A DNA stretch of 64,000 nt from Paenibacillus paridis (GTDB taxonomy: Bacteria > Bacillota > Bacilli > Paenibacillales > Paenibacillaceae). Position numbers and translations under genes: made by a program. The notes under the pieces were generated by a model, which was not told the origin of the DNA, searched no databases, and saw only the letters and a program-made list of their open reading frames with translations. Location: the NCBI RefSeq assembly GCF_006345825.1, contig NZ_VCIX01000066.1:91670-155669 (forward strand). The letters are read 5' to 3'. Below, in pieces: positions 9,205 to 19,243 of the stretch (positions are counted from its first letter, which is position 1; every line of letters begins with the position of its first letter).

Positions 9205-10304
9205 AAGCCAGCCTCCCCCGTACCTGATTTACGCCTCGTGAAGAGAAGAGCGCACCACAGAATGCAACATATACCGTAATTGCTAATTAGAAAAAACAAG
9301 CTCAGCGTCGTATAACTAAACTCGGCAACGACGATATTGCTGGGCCATGAGTACAAAGCCGTAGCCATGACCAGCGCACTTCCTGCAACGTACAAGCTAA
9401 GATGCGATTTCATTTTGAAAGTGTGCGAGAGGACATGGAAAAAACCGAAGAGGAAGACCGATACCTTCGCGAACATGGATGCCGTCCAAGCCGAAAGGAG
9501 CAGTACGTCTACACGTTCCACAAACTGGCCAATTTCAACCGTTCCGATGGCAGCAAAAGCAGGATAGGACAACGCGCCGATGATTTTCGTACCGAACACC
9601 GCTATCGTCACCGCTGTAATAAGCGTAACCATGATGCCAGCGAGCAGCGTTCCCCATACGGCGATGCGAATGACAGAGTCTTTTTTGTCCAAAAAGGGGA
9701 CAAGCAGCAGCAGCGTTGCAATTTCCGAGAACCAGCCAAGGGGCATGATGCCTGCCGGAATATGTCGTACAGGCGCGACTTCAAGAATGGGGAGAAACTG
9801 CTTGAAGTCATACTGCTCCCATAACAATACAATGTTAATCGCGACGAACAGCAAAACTAACACCAATACGATAAAATGCACGCGTCCCATAGCTTCAATT
9901 CCTTGTGAAACCATATAGACTGACACGAGTACGATAATGCCTACCAGCATAAATAGAGGCGTATTCATCATAATTTGCTCAGACATATAATTCGCGAACT
10001 GCCTGATCATCGTCGCTGCGGTTATGAAATAATAAGCGCAAAGCACAAGCCCTATGACGAACGCTACCCATCTCCCGAAGCTGCTCTCCAACCAAGCCAT
10101 CAGCGAAGCGCGATTATTGTGGCGCGCAACGCTACCGATAGCGTAGGCAAACAATAGACCAGCAGCGAGGGCCAGCAAAACGGTGATCCAGCCATCCTGT
10201 TTGGATATTTGGATCACATAGCTCGGGATAAACAAAATAGAGCTCGGAACAATCGCATTCACGACGATCGCTATCGCCTGCAGGTTCGAAATCCGCTGCT
10301 TCAC
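9201..10304 (-). CDS. Germination receptor B subunit (permease-like), second copy in operon
   Basis: This 367-residue protein has about ten hydrophobic segments and belongs to the GerAB family of the amino acid-polyamine-organocation transporter superfamily. These subunits bind the germinant within the spore inner membrane. The start is GTG, overlapping the A-subunit stop by four bases (GTGA). It is one of two B-type permeases in this operon, flanking the A subunit together with the 11869-12972 gene. The two are diverged from each other and are not a recent duplication. Confidence 0.93.
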   Translation of the reverse strand: MKQRISNLQAIAIVVNAIVPSSILFIPSYVIQISKQDGWITVLLALAAGLLFAYAIGSVARHNNRASLMAWLESSFGRWVAFVIGLVLCAYYFITAATMIRQFANYMSEQIMMNTPLFMLVGIIVLVSVYMVSQGIEAMGRVHFIVLVLVLLFVAINIVLLWEQYDFKQFLPILEVAPVRHIPAGIMPLGWFSEIATLLLLVPFLDKKDSVIRIAVWGTLLAGIMVTLITAVTIAVFGTKIIGALSYPAFAAIGTVEIGQFVERVDVLLLSAWTASMFAKVSVFLFGFFHVLSHTFKMKSHLSLYVAGSALVMATALYSWPSNIVVAEFSYTTLSLFFLISNYGICCILWCALLFTRRKSGTGEAGL

Positions 10305-11872
10305 TCGACATCACTGCCTTTCTTGTCGGAATCAGCATCCTTGTCCGTGAGGCTGCTAGGCTCCCCTTGACGCACACTCGGGTTCTGGTTGGGACCGGCC
10401 GGACGCTTATTCATCGCCCACCACGGAACCCTAATGAACACATCCTTTAAATTGCCCGGTACAAGGGGTGCTATCGGAGTCAAATAAGGAAGGCCGAATG
10501 AACGAAGCGCCGACAAATGAGTCAAAAGAAGCATCAATCCCGCTAAAATGCCGAACACGCCAAAGGTGCCTGCCAAAATCATCAAGGCAAACCGAATCAA
10601 TCGTGCCGCCGTCCCCATATTGACAGACGGTATAACGAAGCTGGCAATGGCTGTAAAGGATACCACGATAACCATCGCAGCCGAAACCAACCCTGCTTGC
10701 ACCGCAGATTGCCCGAGCACCAGAGCCCCGACGATCGAAATCGCGGGCCCGATGATTCGAGGCATCCTCACGCCAGCCTCCCTTAAAATTTCAAAGGTAA
10801 TCTCCATAATCATCGCTTCGATAAGCGCCGGGAACGGCACCCCTTCCCGCTGGGCAGCAATGCTGATTAGCAGCTGGGTTGGCAGCATTTCCTGGTGAAA
10901 GGTCGTTATCGCAATATATAGAGACGGAAGGAGCATCGATGCAAAAAAAGATCCAAAACGAATAATCCGCAGAAAGGTTGCGATATCATACCGTTGATAA
11001 TAATCCTCGCTGGACTGAAAAAATTTAACGAACGTGACTGGTGCGAGCAGCACAAACGGGGTTCCGTCAACAATGATCGCCACTTGTCCCTCCAGCAGCC
11101 CAGCCGCAACCGCATCTGGCCGCTCGGAATTTTGAAGCAGCGGAAACGGAGTAAAGGTTTTATCCTGAATAAACTCTTCAATATAACCGCTCTCCAAAAT
11201 ACTGTCCGTATCTATCGCATCTAACCTTCTTCGCACTTCCTGCACGACTTTTTCTTCGGCTATATTTTTCATAAAGACGACAGCGATCGTGGTGCGCGTC
11301 TGATGGCCGATGATGCGGTACTCCATCCGTAGATTCGTCGATTTAATTTTATTTCGAATAAGCGATGTGTTGGTATGGAGGCTCTCCGTAAAGCCTTCTT
11401 TGGGTCCGCGGACTACGGTCTGCGTACTTGGTTCCTCCACCCCTCGCCTGTCCACTCCGCAAGTATAAGCAGCAATCGCTTCAACCGATCCGTCTACCAT
11501 GACGACGGTGTTGCCTTCGAGCATGGCAAGCAGCACTTCATCAATACTCTCCAGCTTCTGGACGCCACCAATGGCTAACGAGCGGTACATCAAGGTTTGA
11601 AAAGCGGACTCTTCCTCTTGCCCTTCACTGCCAAGCGGCGGTTCTGAAACGATGCTCATGACAAGCAAATTGACCACATTAGCATCTGTCATCCCGGCAA
11701 TATAGAGCAATGCCGCCTTGCTGTTTTTATACAAATGCAGCTGCCTGATGATGATATCGGGCTCTGTTCCCAGCTCCTCGGTGACCATCTTAATATTTTG
11801 TTGCAGCTCTTTAGATAAGGGCGTAAGCTCCTTTGCGTCGGCGTCAATGCTGATTTTAAGCTCTTTTTTCAT
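10301..11872 (-). CDS. Germination receptor A subunit (GerAA/GerKA family)
   Basis: This 523-residue protein has a soluble N-terminal region (about 1-265) followed by a membrane domain of about five helices (from near residue 300, RFGSFFASMLLPSLYIA) and a charged Ser/Asp/Lys-rich C-terminal tail. This is the GerA/SpoVAF family, whose members assemble into ion channels that open when nutrient binds. It contains the family patterns VDGTPFVLLAPVTF and REGVPFPALIEA. The ATG overlaps the preceding permease stop by four bases. Only one A subunit serves the two permeases in the operon. Confidence 0.95.
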   Translation of the reverse strand: MKKELKISIDADAKELTPLSKELQQNIKMVTEELGTEPDIIIRQLHLYKNSKAALLYIAGMTDANVVNLLVMSIVSEPPLGSEGQEEESAFQTLMYRSLAIGGVQKLESIDEVLLAMLEGNTVVMVDGSVEAIAAYTCGVDRRGVEEPSTQTVVRGPKEGFTESLHTNTSLIRNKIKSTNLRMEYRIIGHQTRTTIAVVFMKNIAEEKVVQEVRRRLDAIDTDSILESGYIEEFIQDKTFTPFPLLQNSERPDAVAAGLLEGQVAIIVDGTPFVLLAPVTFVKFFQSSEDYYQRYDIATFLRIIRFGSFFASMLLPSLYIAITTFHQEMLPTQLLISIAAQREGVPFPALIEAMIMEITFEILREAGVRMPRIIGPAISIVGALVLGQSAVQAGLVSAAMVIVVSFTAIASFVIPSVNMGTAARLIRFALMILAGTFGVFGILAGLMLLLTHLSALRSFGLPYLTPIAPLVPGNLKDVFIRVPWWAMNKRPAGPNQNPSVRQGEPSSLTDKDADSDKKGSDVE

Positions 11873-12972
11873 TCCGTAAGCACCTTTTCGTTCCGCCTCC
11901 TTCTGATAACCGCCAGCATGAGCAGAACCACCGGCACTACGATTTGAAAGAGCGGAAAGTGATATTTCACATTATATTGGAAGCCCAGCCACACCTGCTC
12001 CATATAGTTCCTGAACATAAAGGACCCGAAATAAATGACGGCGCCAACGATTATAATGATGTGCTTGCTTGGCAGCTTAATGAACTTTGACAAGGCAAGC
12101 ACCGCACCAAAATAATAGGCAGTCAATTTAAAAAATACGCCTGTAAACAGCAGCAGCGCTACAAATGGATCAATTCGCTCCAAAAACTGTGAAAATTCAA
12201 TCAGGTTGGTTAACTGCATGAGCGGAATGGCTACGGTCCCCGCCAGATTTCCCAAGCCTGCATAAATAAATATATTGGTAATGGTGATAAAGCATCCAGA
12301 GAACAAATAACATTTGACCGTCAAGCTCGTCATTTTGCCATCCTTTGCAGCGTGCTTCCAAAACATTAAAAAAAGAATCAACTCACCAAACGGAAAAGAA
12401 ATAAGCTCAGGAAAAGCCGCACGCCAAACGGTTGAAAAGCCATCATCGAAAATCGGGGTCAAATTTTCAAGATGAAGCAAACCAGATCCTGCGATAAGTG
12501 TAAAGAGGATGATATAGATACCAATCACTATAGGTAAAATGGCCTCTGCCATTCGAAAAAAAACGTCCAAGCCATGGAAGACCGTATAGACTGCAAGCAG
12601 GCATATGATCAGCATTAACGCTGCCAACGGCGTTTGCGGCAGCAAATACATGATCATCAAATCTCCAAACTCTCGTACATTGCGAATCGATTCGTAGCAA
12701 AAGAATAAGACGTATGATATACAAATGACGAATCCTATCGGCTTACCTAGTAGCTCGAATATCATTTCGATCAAGTCCTTATCAGGCATTAGCCTAAATA
12801 AAGCAAGGTTTACGCCGCACAACAAAATCAAGCCGCACAGCATACCAACAAAAACCGCGATCCATGCGTCCTTAGCGGCATCGCTCGCAAGCAAAAACAA
12901 AGAGGAGCTTCCAATCAAAAACAACACGATCATAGATCCAAGCTGATTCAGACTTATGCGCTCCAACTCCAC
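11869..12972 (-). CDS. Germination receptor B subunit (permease-like), first gene of operon
   Basis: This product of about 367 residues is a GerAB-family permease with roughly ten membrane segments, beginning ELERISLNQLGSMIVLFLIGSS, which aligns with the usual N-terminus of the family. I chose the GTG at 12972, which has AGGAG at good spacing. The in-frame ATG at 13011 has no ribosome binding site and overlaps the -10 of a likely sigma-G promoter. The gene leads the operon, in contrast to the common A-B-C order. Confidence 0.88.
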   Translation of the reverse strand: MELERISLNQLGSMIVLFLIGSSSLFLLASDAAKDAWIAVFVGMLCGLILLCGVNLALFRLMPDKDLIEMIFELLGKPIGFVICISYVLFFCYESIRNVREFGDLMIMYLLPQTPLAALMLIICLLAVYTVFHGLDVFFRMAEAILPIVIGIYIILFTLIAGSGLLHLENLTPIFDDGFSTVWRAAFPELISFPFGELILFLMFWKHAAKDGKMTSLTVKCYLFSGCFITITNIFIYAGLGNLAGTVAIPLMQLTNLIEFSQFLERIDPFVALLLFTGVFFKLTAYYFGAVLALSKFIKLPSKHIIIIVGAVIYFGSFMFRNYMEQVWLGFQYNVKYHFPLFQIVVPVVLLMLAVIRRRRNEKVLTE

Positions 12973-13010
12973 CCCGCCTTTACTCCTAGCCGCTTCATGC
13001 GCTGTAAACA

Positions 13011-13041
13011 TTATTTTCCCTAATTTTCCGAAAACTATGCA
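13011..13041 (-). promoter_or_regulatory. Candidate sigma-G promoter of the first ger operon
   Basis: Read on the minus strand, TGCATA (13036-13041) is followed after 18 bases by AAAATAA. This resembles the forespore sigma-G consensus (GCATA, 17-18 bases, CATACTA-like). The -10 match is imperfect. The position fits a transcript starting just before the chosen GTG at 12972. Confidence 0.45.
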
Positions 13042-13082
13042 CTTAGGTTAAGAGAAACTGGCGTCTTCCATTTATAAACTAA

Positions 13083-13124
13083 AAAGAGGCTGATCCGCGT
13101 CTACTTAGACGCAAATCAGCCTCT
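13083..13124 (-). terminator. Rho-independent terminator of ispG
   Basis: On the minus strand AAGAGGCTGAT pairs with ATCAGCCTCTT, with an inner GCGTCT/AGACGC stem, and is followed by TTTTTAG. It lies nine bases after the ispG stop and before the ger operon promoter. Confidence 0.88.
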
Positions 13125-13132
13125 TCTCCTCA

Positions 13133-14242
13133 TTATGCCGGCGCATGGTGCTTGCGGCCAGGAATTTCACCGGTCGCTTCAAACACACGCACAATTTCAT
13201 CAATTTCCTTCTTCAGCTCATTCAGCAGCTCAGCCTCAGGCACCTTGCGAATGAGCTCTCCATAACGGAACAGCATCCCTTCGCCTCTTGCGCCTGCAAT
13301 GCCGATATCCGCTTCCCGAGCCTCGCCCGGACCGTTAACCGCACAGCCAAGCACAGACACCTTAATAGGCACTTTTATCTTGGCAATGTAATCTTCTACC
13401 TCGTTAGCAATTGAGAATAGATCGATATCCAATCGGCCGCAAGTCGGACAAGATACCAGCGTAGCCGCATTTGTAATCAAACCAAACGTCTTCAGCAATT
13501 CGCGGGCAACTTTAACCTCTTCAACCGTGTCGGCACTCAAGCTAATTCTAAGCGTGTTGCCGATGCCTAGCGCAAGCAGCGCCCCGATGCCGGCCGAGCT
13601 CTTGATTGTGCCCGTGTGCAGCGTCCCAGCCTCTGTGATTCCCAGATGGAGAGGGTATTTAATGACTTTGGCTGCCATGGTGTATGCTGCAATCGCCATA
13701 GGCACATCCGATGCTTTAAGAGATACGATAATATCGTGAAAATCAAGCTCTTCGAGAATTCCAATATGGAACAACGCACTTTCTACCATGGCTTCAGGCG
13801 TTGGATAACCGTATTTCTCTAAAAGATGGTTTTCCAATGAACCAGCGTTTACGCCAATCCGGATAGGAATCCCTTTTTCCTTACAAGCCTTTACAACGGC
13901 TTCTACCCGCTCCCGGCGGCCAATATTGCCCGGATTAATCCGAACTTTATCAATGCCGTTCTCGATGGCTAACAGAGCAAGTCGATAGTCAAAATGAATA
14001 TCCGCAACGAGCGGGATATGAATGCGTTTCTTAATCTCTTTAATCGCTTCTGCAGCTTCCTTGTTGTTGACCGTAACCCGCACAAGCTGGCAGCCGGCTT
14101 CCTCAAGACCCAATATCTCGGCAACGGTCGCTTCGACATCCGCCGTCTTGGTTGTGCACATGCTTTGAATAAGCACTTCATTGCTGCCGCCAATCGTAAG
14201 ATTGCCGACTTTGACCGGTACCGTATCTTGACGTAAGTACAT
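13133..14242 (-). CDS. ispG: 4-hydroxy-3-methylbut-2-enyl diphosphate synthase
   Basis: This 369-residue IspG (GcpE) is the penultimate enzyme of the MEP isoprenoid pathway. It turns methylerythritol cyclodiphosphate into HMBPP using an iron-sulfur cluster. The cluster cysteines are visible in CPTCGR and CAVNGPGEA. The N-terminal barrel contains VRVTVNN and the repeated [10 protein letters not shown] pattern. The ATG at 14242 follows GGGAGAG at good spacing; a longer frame to 14302 has no better site. It is placed 194 bases after clpX on the same strand. The pathway supplies precursors for the carotenoid operon at 52-61 kb. Confidence 0.96.
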   Translation of the reverse strand: MYLRQDTVPVKVGNLTIGGSNEVLIQSMCTTKTADVEATVAEILGLEEAGCQLVRVTVNNKEAAEAIKEIKKRIHIPLVADIHFDYRLALLAIENGIDKVRINPGNIGRRERVEAVVKACKEKGIPIRIGVNAGSLENHLLEKYGYPTPEAMVESALFHIGILEELDFHDIIVSLKASDVPMAIAAYTMAAKVIKYPLHLGITEAGTLHTGTIKSSAGIGALLALGIGNTLRISLSADTVEEVKVARELLKTFGLITNAATLVSCPTCGRLDIDLFSIANEVEDYIAKIKVPIKVSVLGCAVNGPGEAREADIGIAGARGEGMLFRYGELIRKVPEAELLNELKKEIDEIVRVFEATGEIPGRKHHAPA

Positions 14243-14436
14243 ATGCTTATCTCTCCCATTAACGTCAAAGTCCACCCTTTGACTGGCGGCAAAAAACCGC
14301 ACGGCTGGGTGGAAACAATGACGGTAGTCAAGCGCAAACGACTGCCGCCATGATGAAGGGGCGGCTGCCGTTTCGCGGTGAAATATAAGCCGTGCTATAA
14401 GAGCAATCCTATAGCCTCTTATATTCGAGCGCGGGT

Positions 14437-15693
14437 TTACGCACTCTCTTCCTTTTTCTTGCTTTTCTTAGCTGTAAGCTCCGGCATGATTTTTTCCTGA
14501 ACCGTCTGCTCTGTAATCAAGCAGGTGCTAAGATCATCGCGCGATGGCACTTCGTACATGACCTCAAGCATGATGCTTTCGATGATGGCACGAAGTCCCC
14601 GGGCTCCCGTATTGCGCTTGATTGCTTCTTTGGCGATCGCATCCAAAGCGGCCGGTTCGAAATCAAGCTTGACGTTGTCCATCTCAAGGAGCTTCTGGTA
14701 CTGCTTAACAAGAGCATTCTTCGGCTCGGACAAGATCCGAACAAGCGCTGGCTCATCAAGCGGCTCCAAAGTCGAAATGATTGGCAAACGACCAACAAAC
14801 TCCGGAATTAGTCCGAATTTCAGCAGATCCTCTGGCAGTACCATCGTGAGGTATTCGCCCGCTTTCAGATCCTTCTGCAATTCGCCTGTCGAGCTAAAAC
14901 CAATGACCTTCTTGCCAATCCGGCGTTTAATCAATGACTCTAGGCCATCGAACGCACCGCCGCAAATGAACAAGATGTTGGTTGTATCGATTTGAATGAA
15001 TTCTTGGTGCGGATGCTTGCGTCCGCCTTGCGGCGGAACAGAAGCTACTGTACCTTCAAGAATTTTCAATAGCGCTTGCTGAACGCCTTCGCCAGAAACA
15101 TCACGCGTGATTGAAGGGTTTTCTGATTTGCGGGCAACTTTATCGATCTCATCGATATAGATAATTCCGCGTTCAGCCTTCTCAACGTCGTAATCCGCTG
15201 CTTGAATCAGCTTCAGCAAAATGTTCTCAACGTCCTCGCCGACATAACCCGCTTCCGTCAGCGAAGTTGCATCTGCAATGGCAAAAGGTACGTTCAAAAT
15301 TTTAGCCATCGTTTGCGCAAGCAAGGTTTTGCCTGATCCCGTAGGACCTAACAGCAAAATATTGCTCTTTTGCAATTCGACGTCTTCAATTTTGCTTCCG
15401 GAGTTGATCCGTTTGTAATGGTTATATACCGCTACAGACAACGATTTTTTCGCAAATTCCTGACCGATAACATAAGAATCCAAAATAGCGCGGATATCTT
15501 TCGGCTTCGGAATATCCTTCAGATCAAGCTCTTCCTCATTGCCGAGTTCTTCCTCAACAATTTCGGTGCACAACTCGATACATTCATCGCATATATAGAC
15601 GCCGGGACCGGCAACCAATTTACGTACTTGATCCTGCGATTTGCCGCAGAACGAACATTTCAACTGGCCTTTTTCGTCGTTGAATTTAAACAT
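14437..15693 (-). CDS. clpX: ATP-dependent Clp protease ATP-binding subunit ClpX
   Basis: This 418-residue AAA+ unfoldase feeds substrates to ClpP. The N-terminal zinc-binding domain has Cys13, Cys16, Cys35 and Cys38 (CSFCGK and YICDEC). Walker A is GPTGSGKT near residue 113, Walker B is IIYIDEIDK, and the pore and ClpP-binding loop region carries [11 protein letters not shown]. The ATG has AAGGGGTG upstream. It lies 16 bases after the clpP stop with no terminator between, so the two are probably one transcript. In B. subtilis clpX directly precedes lonB; here ispG and the ger operon lie between. Confidence 0.97.
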   Translation of the reverse strand: MFKFNDEKGQLKCSFCGKSQDQVRKLVAGPGVYICDECIELCTEIVEEELGNEEELDLKDIPKPKDIRAILDSYVIGQEFAKKSLSVAVYNHYKRINSGSKIEDVELQKSNILLLGPTGSGKTLLAQTMAKILNVPFAIADATSLTEAGYVGEDVENILLKLIQAADYDVEKAERGIIYIDEIDKVARKSENPSITRDVSGEGVQQALLKILEGTVASVPPQGGRKHPHQEFIQIDTTNILFICGGAFDGLESLIKRRIGKKVIGFSSTGELQKDLKAGEYLTMVLPEDLLKFGLIPEFVGRLPIISTLEPLDEPALVRILSEPKNALVKQYQKLLEMDNVKLDFEPAALDAIAKEAIKRNTGARGLRAIIESIMLEVMYEVPSRDDLSTCLITEQTVQEKIMPELTAKKSKKKEESA

Positions 15694-15709
15694 GTAATCA
15701 CCCCTTCGA

Positions 15710-16303
15710 TTAAATCGTCGATACCGGTGCTGTAATCACCTTGTCAATCAAACCGTAGGCAAGAGCCTCTTCCGCGCTCATGAAATTGTCACGGTCGGTA
15801 TCGCGGTCGATTTTGTCATAAGGCTGGCCGGTGCGATCTACGTAAATTTGGTTCAGCTTTTGTTTGGTTTTCAAAATCCAGTCCGCATGGATCTTGATAT
15901 CGGATGCTTGACCTCGAACGCCGCCAAGCGGCTGATGGATCATAACTTCCGCATTAGGGAGCGCGAACCGCTTGCCTTTGGCGCCGGCGGTAAGAAGAAG
16001 CGAGCCCATGCTTGCTGCCATGCCCATGCAAATCGTGGACACTTCAGGCTTAATATATTGCATCGTATCAAAAATACCCATTCCCGCGGTCACGGAGCCG
16101 CCAGGAGAGTTAATGTACAGATGTATGTCTTTCTCTGGGTCGTCGGCCGCCAGAAACAGCAGCTGTGCAATGATGGAGTTTGCTACATCATCATCGATTG
16201 CGCTCCCAAGGAAAATAATGCGGTCCTTCAGCAAACGGGAGTAAATATCGTAAGAACGTTCCCCGCGATTCGTTTGTTCGACTACGATCGGTACTAGATT
16301 CAT
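15710..16303 (-). CDS. clpP: ATP-dependent Clp protease proteolytic subunit ClpP
   Basis: The 197-residue serine peptidase subunit forms the 14-mer degradation chamber used with ClpX or ClpC. The catalytic triad is Ser98 in GMAASMG, His123 in MIHQPLGG and Asp172 in DRDTDRD, the same numbers as in B. subtilis ClpP. The start ATG is preceded by AAGAGG. It lies 231 bases downstream of tig, behind the tig terminator, so it has its own promoter in 16304-16460. I could not find a full CtsR operator there. Confidence 0.97.
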   Translation of the reverse strand: MNLVPIVVEQTNRGERSYDIYSRLLKDRIIFLGSAIDDDVANSIIAQLLFLAADDPEKDIHLYINSPGGSVTAGMGIFDTMQYIKPEVSTICMGMAASMGSLLLTAGAKGKRFALPNAEVMIHQPLGGVRGQASDIKIHADWILKTKQKLNQIYVDRTGQPYDKIDRDTDRDNFMSAEEALAYGLIDKVITAPVSTI

Positions 16304-16464
16304 GCGACCAACCTCTTTTCGTTTATGACTTTGGTTACTTACTTATTGTAACACGTCGTTGTTATGATGTCATTTTTCCAAGTACTAACAGTATACGACG
16401 ACGGCCGTTCGATATGTACGGAGTTTAACCTCCAAGGCAAACACATTTCATATGTAGGGTCAAA

Positions 16465-16493
16465 ATAAGGCACGTACCAATGACGTGCCTTAT
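16465..16493 (-). terminator. Rho-independent terminator of tig
   Basis: An 11-bp perfect stem (ATAAGGCACGT/ACGTGCCTTAT) with a 7-base loop is followed by TTTTG on the minus strand, 42 bases after the tig stop. Confidence 0.85.
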
Positions 16494-16534
16494 CCTGAGT
16501 CAAACCATTTATTTAATTATGCTTATGTGACCGA

Positions 16535-17824
16535 TTATACAGTCTTGCTGTTTTCAAGCAAGAATTTGATTGTTTTGCGAAGCGAGATATCTTCTTTCAA
16601 GCTGTTCAAGTTGCCGTTTTTCTCGAAAATGTCGCGCAGCTCTTCCGTAGGACGGTTGTAAGATTTGGACAGCTTCTCAAGCTCTTCGTTCAAATCTTCG
16701 TCGCCAGCAACGATGCCTTCTGCTTTAGCAATTGCATCAAGCACAAGGTTGTTGCGAACGCGTTTCTCTGCGTCTACGCGCATTTGATCGCGAAGAACCG
16801 ATTCGCTTTGGCCGGAGAACTGGAAGTAAAGCTCCATGTTCATTCCTTGCATTTTCAAACGGTTTTCGAAATCTTTGAGCATGTAATCAATTTCAGTAGC
16901 GATCATCGGCTCAGGAATTTCAACGTCTGCAGCTGCTGTAGCTTTGTCAACTACCGCTGTTTCACGAGCTTGCTCGCCTTCTTGGTCCTTGCGCTCTTTC
17001 AATTTCCCTACAAGATCTTGCTTGTACTCTTCAAGCGTATCGAATTCGCTAACATCTTTGGCGAACTCATCGTCCAAAGCTGGTAGGCTCTTACGTTTGA
17101 TTTCGTGCAGCTTCACTTTGAACACCGCTGGTTTGCCAGCAAGGTGCTCTGCGTGGTAAGCCTCTGGGAACGTTACTTCAACGTCTTTGAAGTCGCCGAT
17201 TTGCATGCCGACTACTTGCTCTTCGAAGCCTGGGATGAACGAGTTGGAACCAAGCTCCAGTGAATAACGCTCGCCTGCTCCGCCTTCGAATGCTTCGCCG
17301 TCTACATAACCGTCGAAGTCGATAACGGTGATGTCGCCGTTTTCTGCAGCGCCTTCCTCAACTACGGAAAGCTCAGCATGGCGCTGCTGCAAACGCTCCA
17401 GCTCAGCTGCGGTTTCTTCTTCGGTAACTTCGGATACAACGGCTTCAACTTCCAAGCCTTTGTATTCGCCAAGCGTAACTTCCGGCTTAACGATCACTTT
17501 TGCTTTGAACTTGAACGTTTCGCCTTTTGCGAATTGCTCAACATCGATCTCAGGACGGTCAACCGGCTCAAGATCATGCTCTTTTACTGCATCGGAATAA
17601 GCATCTGGAAGCAAGATGTCAATGGCATCTTGATACAGGCTTTCAATTCCGAAACGGGATTCGAAAATGCCGCGCGGCACTTTACCTTTACGGAATCCAG
17701 GTACGTTTACTTTTTGAACGACTTTCTTAAATGCTTGATCAAGAGCGACAGTGACTTTCTCCGCTTCAACCTCCACGTCGATCGACACGATGTTCTTGTC
17801 TATTTTTTCCCAAGTTGCTTTCAT
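16535..17824 (-). CDS. tig: Trigger factor
   Basis: This 429-residue ribosome-associated chaperone and peptidyl-prolyl isomerase meets nascent chains at the exit tunnel. The N-terminal ribosome-binding signature GFRKGKVPR is near residue 44. The FKBP-type domain follows (about 150-250), then the long helical C-terminal domain. The ATG at 17824 (MKATWEKI) has GGAGGGGAAGG upstream; the longer open frame to 17857 is not supported. The gene order YsoA-like protein, tig, clpP, clpX follows the Bacillus region. Confidence 0.96.
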   Translation of the reverse strand: MKATWEKIDKNIVSIDVEVEAEKVTVALDQAFKKVVQKVNVPGFRKGKVPRGIFESRFGIESLYQDAIDILLPDAYSDAVKEHDLEPVDRPEIDVEQFAKGETFKFKAKVIVKPEVTLGEYKGLEVEAVVSEVTEEETAAELERLQQRHAELSVVEEGAAENGDITVIDFDGYVDGEAFEGGAGERYSLELGSNSFIPGFEEQVVGMQIGDFKDVEVTFPEAYHAEHLAGKPAVFKVKLHEIKRKSLPALDDEFAKDVSEFDTLEEYKQDLVGKLKERKDQEGEQARETAVVDKATAAADVEIPEPMIATEIDYMLKDFENRLKMQGMNMELYFQFSGQSESVLRDQMRVDAEKRVRNNLVLDAIAKAEGIVAGDEDLNEELEKLSKSYNRPTEELRDIFEKNGNLNSLKEDISLRKTIKFLLENSKTV

Positions 17825-17912
17825 TTTATGCCTTCCCCTCCGAAAATGCTCATGCATCAGTAGTTATCACGTTTCATAAACCATTCTATTATAAACAAGC
17901 TGGGCCAGATTA

Positions 17913-18818
17913 TCAAGACTCTGGTTCATCATCGCCCGTTTGCTGCAGGACAGCCACCTGCCTGAGCGCCTTGCACGCTTGTTCATAACGGAACCTTAAA
18001 CCTTCGGTAATGCCGTATGTATCACGAATATCGTCATCGTTCGCCGAGCCGTAAACGGTAAGAAGCAGCGTCAAATGCAGCGCAGCCGCAAAATAGTCAA
18101 CTGTATCCTCGTCTTCCCTCAGCATCCAATGATAAGCAGCCGTACCATACAAAAACTGCAAACTTTCCTTCCAAAGCTCTCTGGCAAAATGCGGCAAGGT
18201 CGGATCATCAACCTCAGCAACCTGCTCCGTCCGCTCCAATATCCGATTGACCGGCGATGGAAAATCGTCCATAGAAAGGGGCGTGGCGTCTAGCTCAAGC
18301 TCTACGGTCTCTCCCAGCCTCTCAAGCACCAGCGAGCCTTCCGCCCCCCGCTTGCGGAGGCATTGAAGCGCCTTAAACTGAACGACCGGGTGAACCTGCT
18401 GGGTAGCCAGCCAGTTCCTGATCGATTCATTCAGATCCGAAGATTGAATATAAGCAGCGCGTTCAAGGGCAAGTATTTGCTGATCGATCATCGGATGATT
18501 TTGCATAATGTAGATCACCTGATTTACGTAGGCTTCGTCCTGATCGGGAGGATTCAGCAGCTGCTCGCGTATCGCAGCTTCATCCTCTTCCTTATCAGGC
18601 GCCGCCACGAGAAAACCGGTGCCGTCCCCACTATGTCCGTCCTCAGGGAAAGCCATGTCGAGCCATGTCAGAAGGCTGTCCCATTCTTCATAATGGCGCG
18701 CATCCTCGCCCTGGCATTGCAGCAAAAAGCGCAGCAATCCCTTGGCCTCCCCGTATTGCTCCGCTTCTAGCATACGGGTTAACTGTACCTGATAATGGTC
18801 CAGCATGCTAGGGAACAA
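17913..18818 (-). CDS. YsoA-like helical repeat protein upstream of tig
   Basis: This 301-residue acidic, mostly helical protein lacks signal or membrane segments. Its position directly upstream of tig matches B. subtilis ysoA, which encodes a tetratricopeptide-type repeat protein, and the composition (alternating helices with conserved Trp, Leu and Ala) is compatible. I see no clear catalytic motif. The start is taken as TTG at 18818 because AAGGAT lies ten bases upstream. The ATG at 18806 is the alternative and has no ribosome binding site at proper distance. Confidence 0.7.
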   Translation of the reverse strand: MFPSMLDHYQVQLTRMLEAEQYGEAKGLLRFLLQCQGEDARHYEEWDSLLTWLDMAFPEDGHSGDGTGFLVAAPDKEEDEAAIREQLLNPPDQDEAYVNQVIYIMQNHPMIDQQILALERAAYIQSSDLNESIRNWLATQQVHPVVQFKALQCLRKRGAEGSLVLERLGETVELELDATPLSMDDFPSPVNRILERTEQVAEVDDPTLPHFARELWKESLQFLYGTAAYHWMLREDEDTVDYFAAALHLTLLLTVYGSANDDDIRDTYGITEGLRFRYEQACKALRQVAVLQQTGDDEPES

Positions 18819-19018
18819 GTAAACGTTATCCTTGTTGTCGCCTTGTGTGTCATTGGGAGTCGTAATGATAACACCGCCTTATGGTCACGCCGTTTGTTGA
18901 TTCGTTCAATCTTGCGATCGATTATACCATGTACAAGCAAAAGAAAAAACAAATGTCGCATATGAACCGATCATAAATGCTATTTTACAATAAAAACTGT
19001 AGAAATATAAAAAAGGGC

Positions 19019-19048
19019 TTGCAATAAAATTATTCCATGTGTTATATT
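19019..19048 (+). promoter_or_regulatory. Promoter of tRNA-Arg
   Basis: TTGCAA (19019-19024) and TATATT (19043-19048) are 18 bases apart and end ten bases before the mature tRNA. Confidence 0.7.
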
Positions 19049-19057
19049 ATTTCTTGT

Positions 19058-19134
<77 letters not shown>

Positions 19135-19150
19135 TTAACACTTCCATTTA

Positions 19151-19175
19151 AGCCACCTTAACGGGTGGCTTTTTT
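19151..19175 (+). terminator. Rho-independent terminator of tRNA-Arg
   Basis: AGCCACC pairs with GGTGGCT around a short loop, followed by six T, 16 bases after the tRNA. Confidence 0.88.
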
Positions 19176-19197
19176 GTTGTAAAGCTCACTAAATAAT

Positions 19198-19237
19198 AAA
19201 GGTTGCTTTCCGTATAATGCCTCGGAGAGCAACCTTT
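19198..19237 (-). terminator. Rho-independent terminator of the HPP-family gene
   Basis: AAAGGTTGCT (19198-19207) and AGCAACCTTT (19228-19237) form a 10-bp stem, followed on the minus strand by TTATTATTTAG. It is six bases past the stop codon. Confidence 0.75.
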
Positions 19238-19243
19238 TCTTCG

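Noticed and set aside
16304..16534. CtsR operator in front of clpP
   Set aside because: Only a single GGTCAAA-like half site is present, and it lies within the tig terminator flank rather than near the clpP start.
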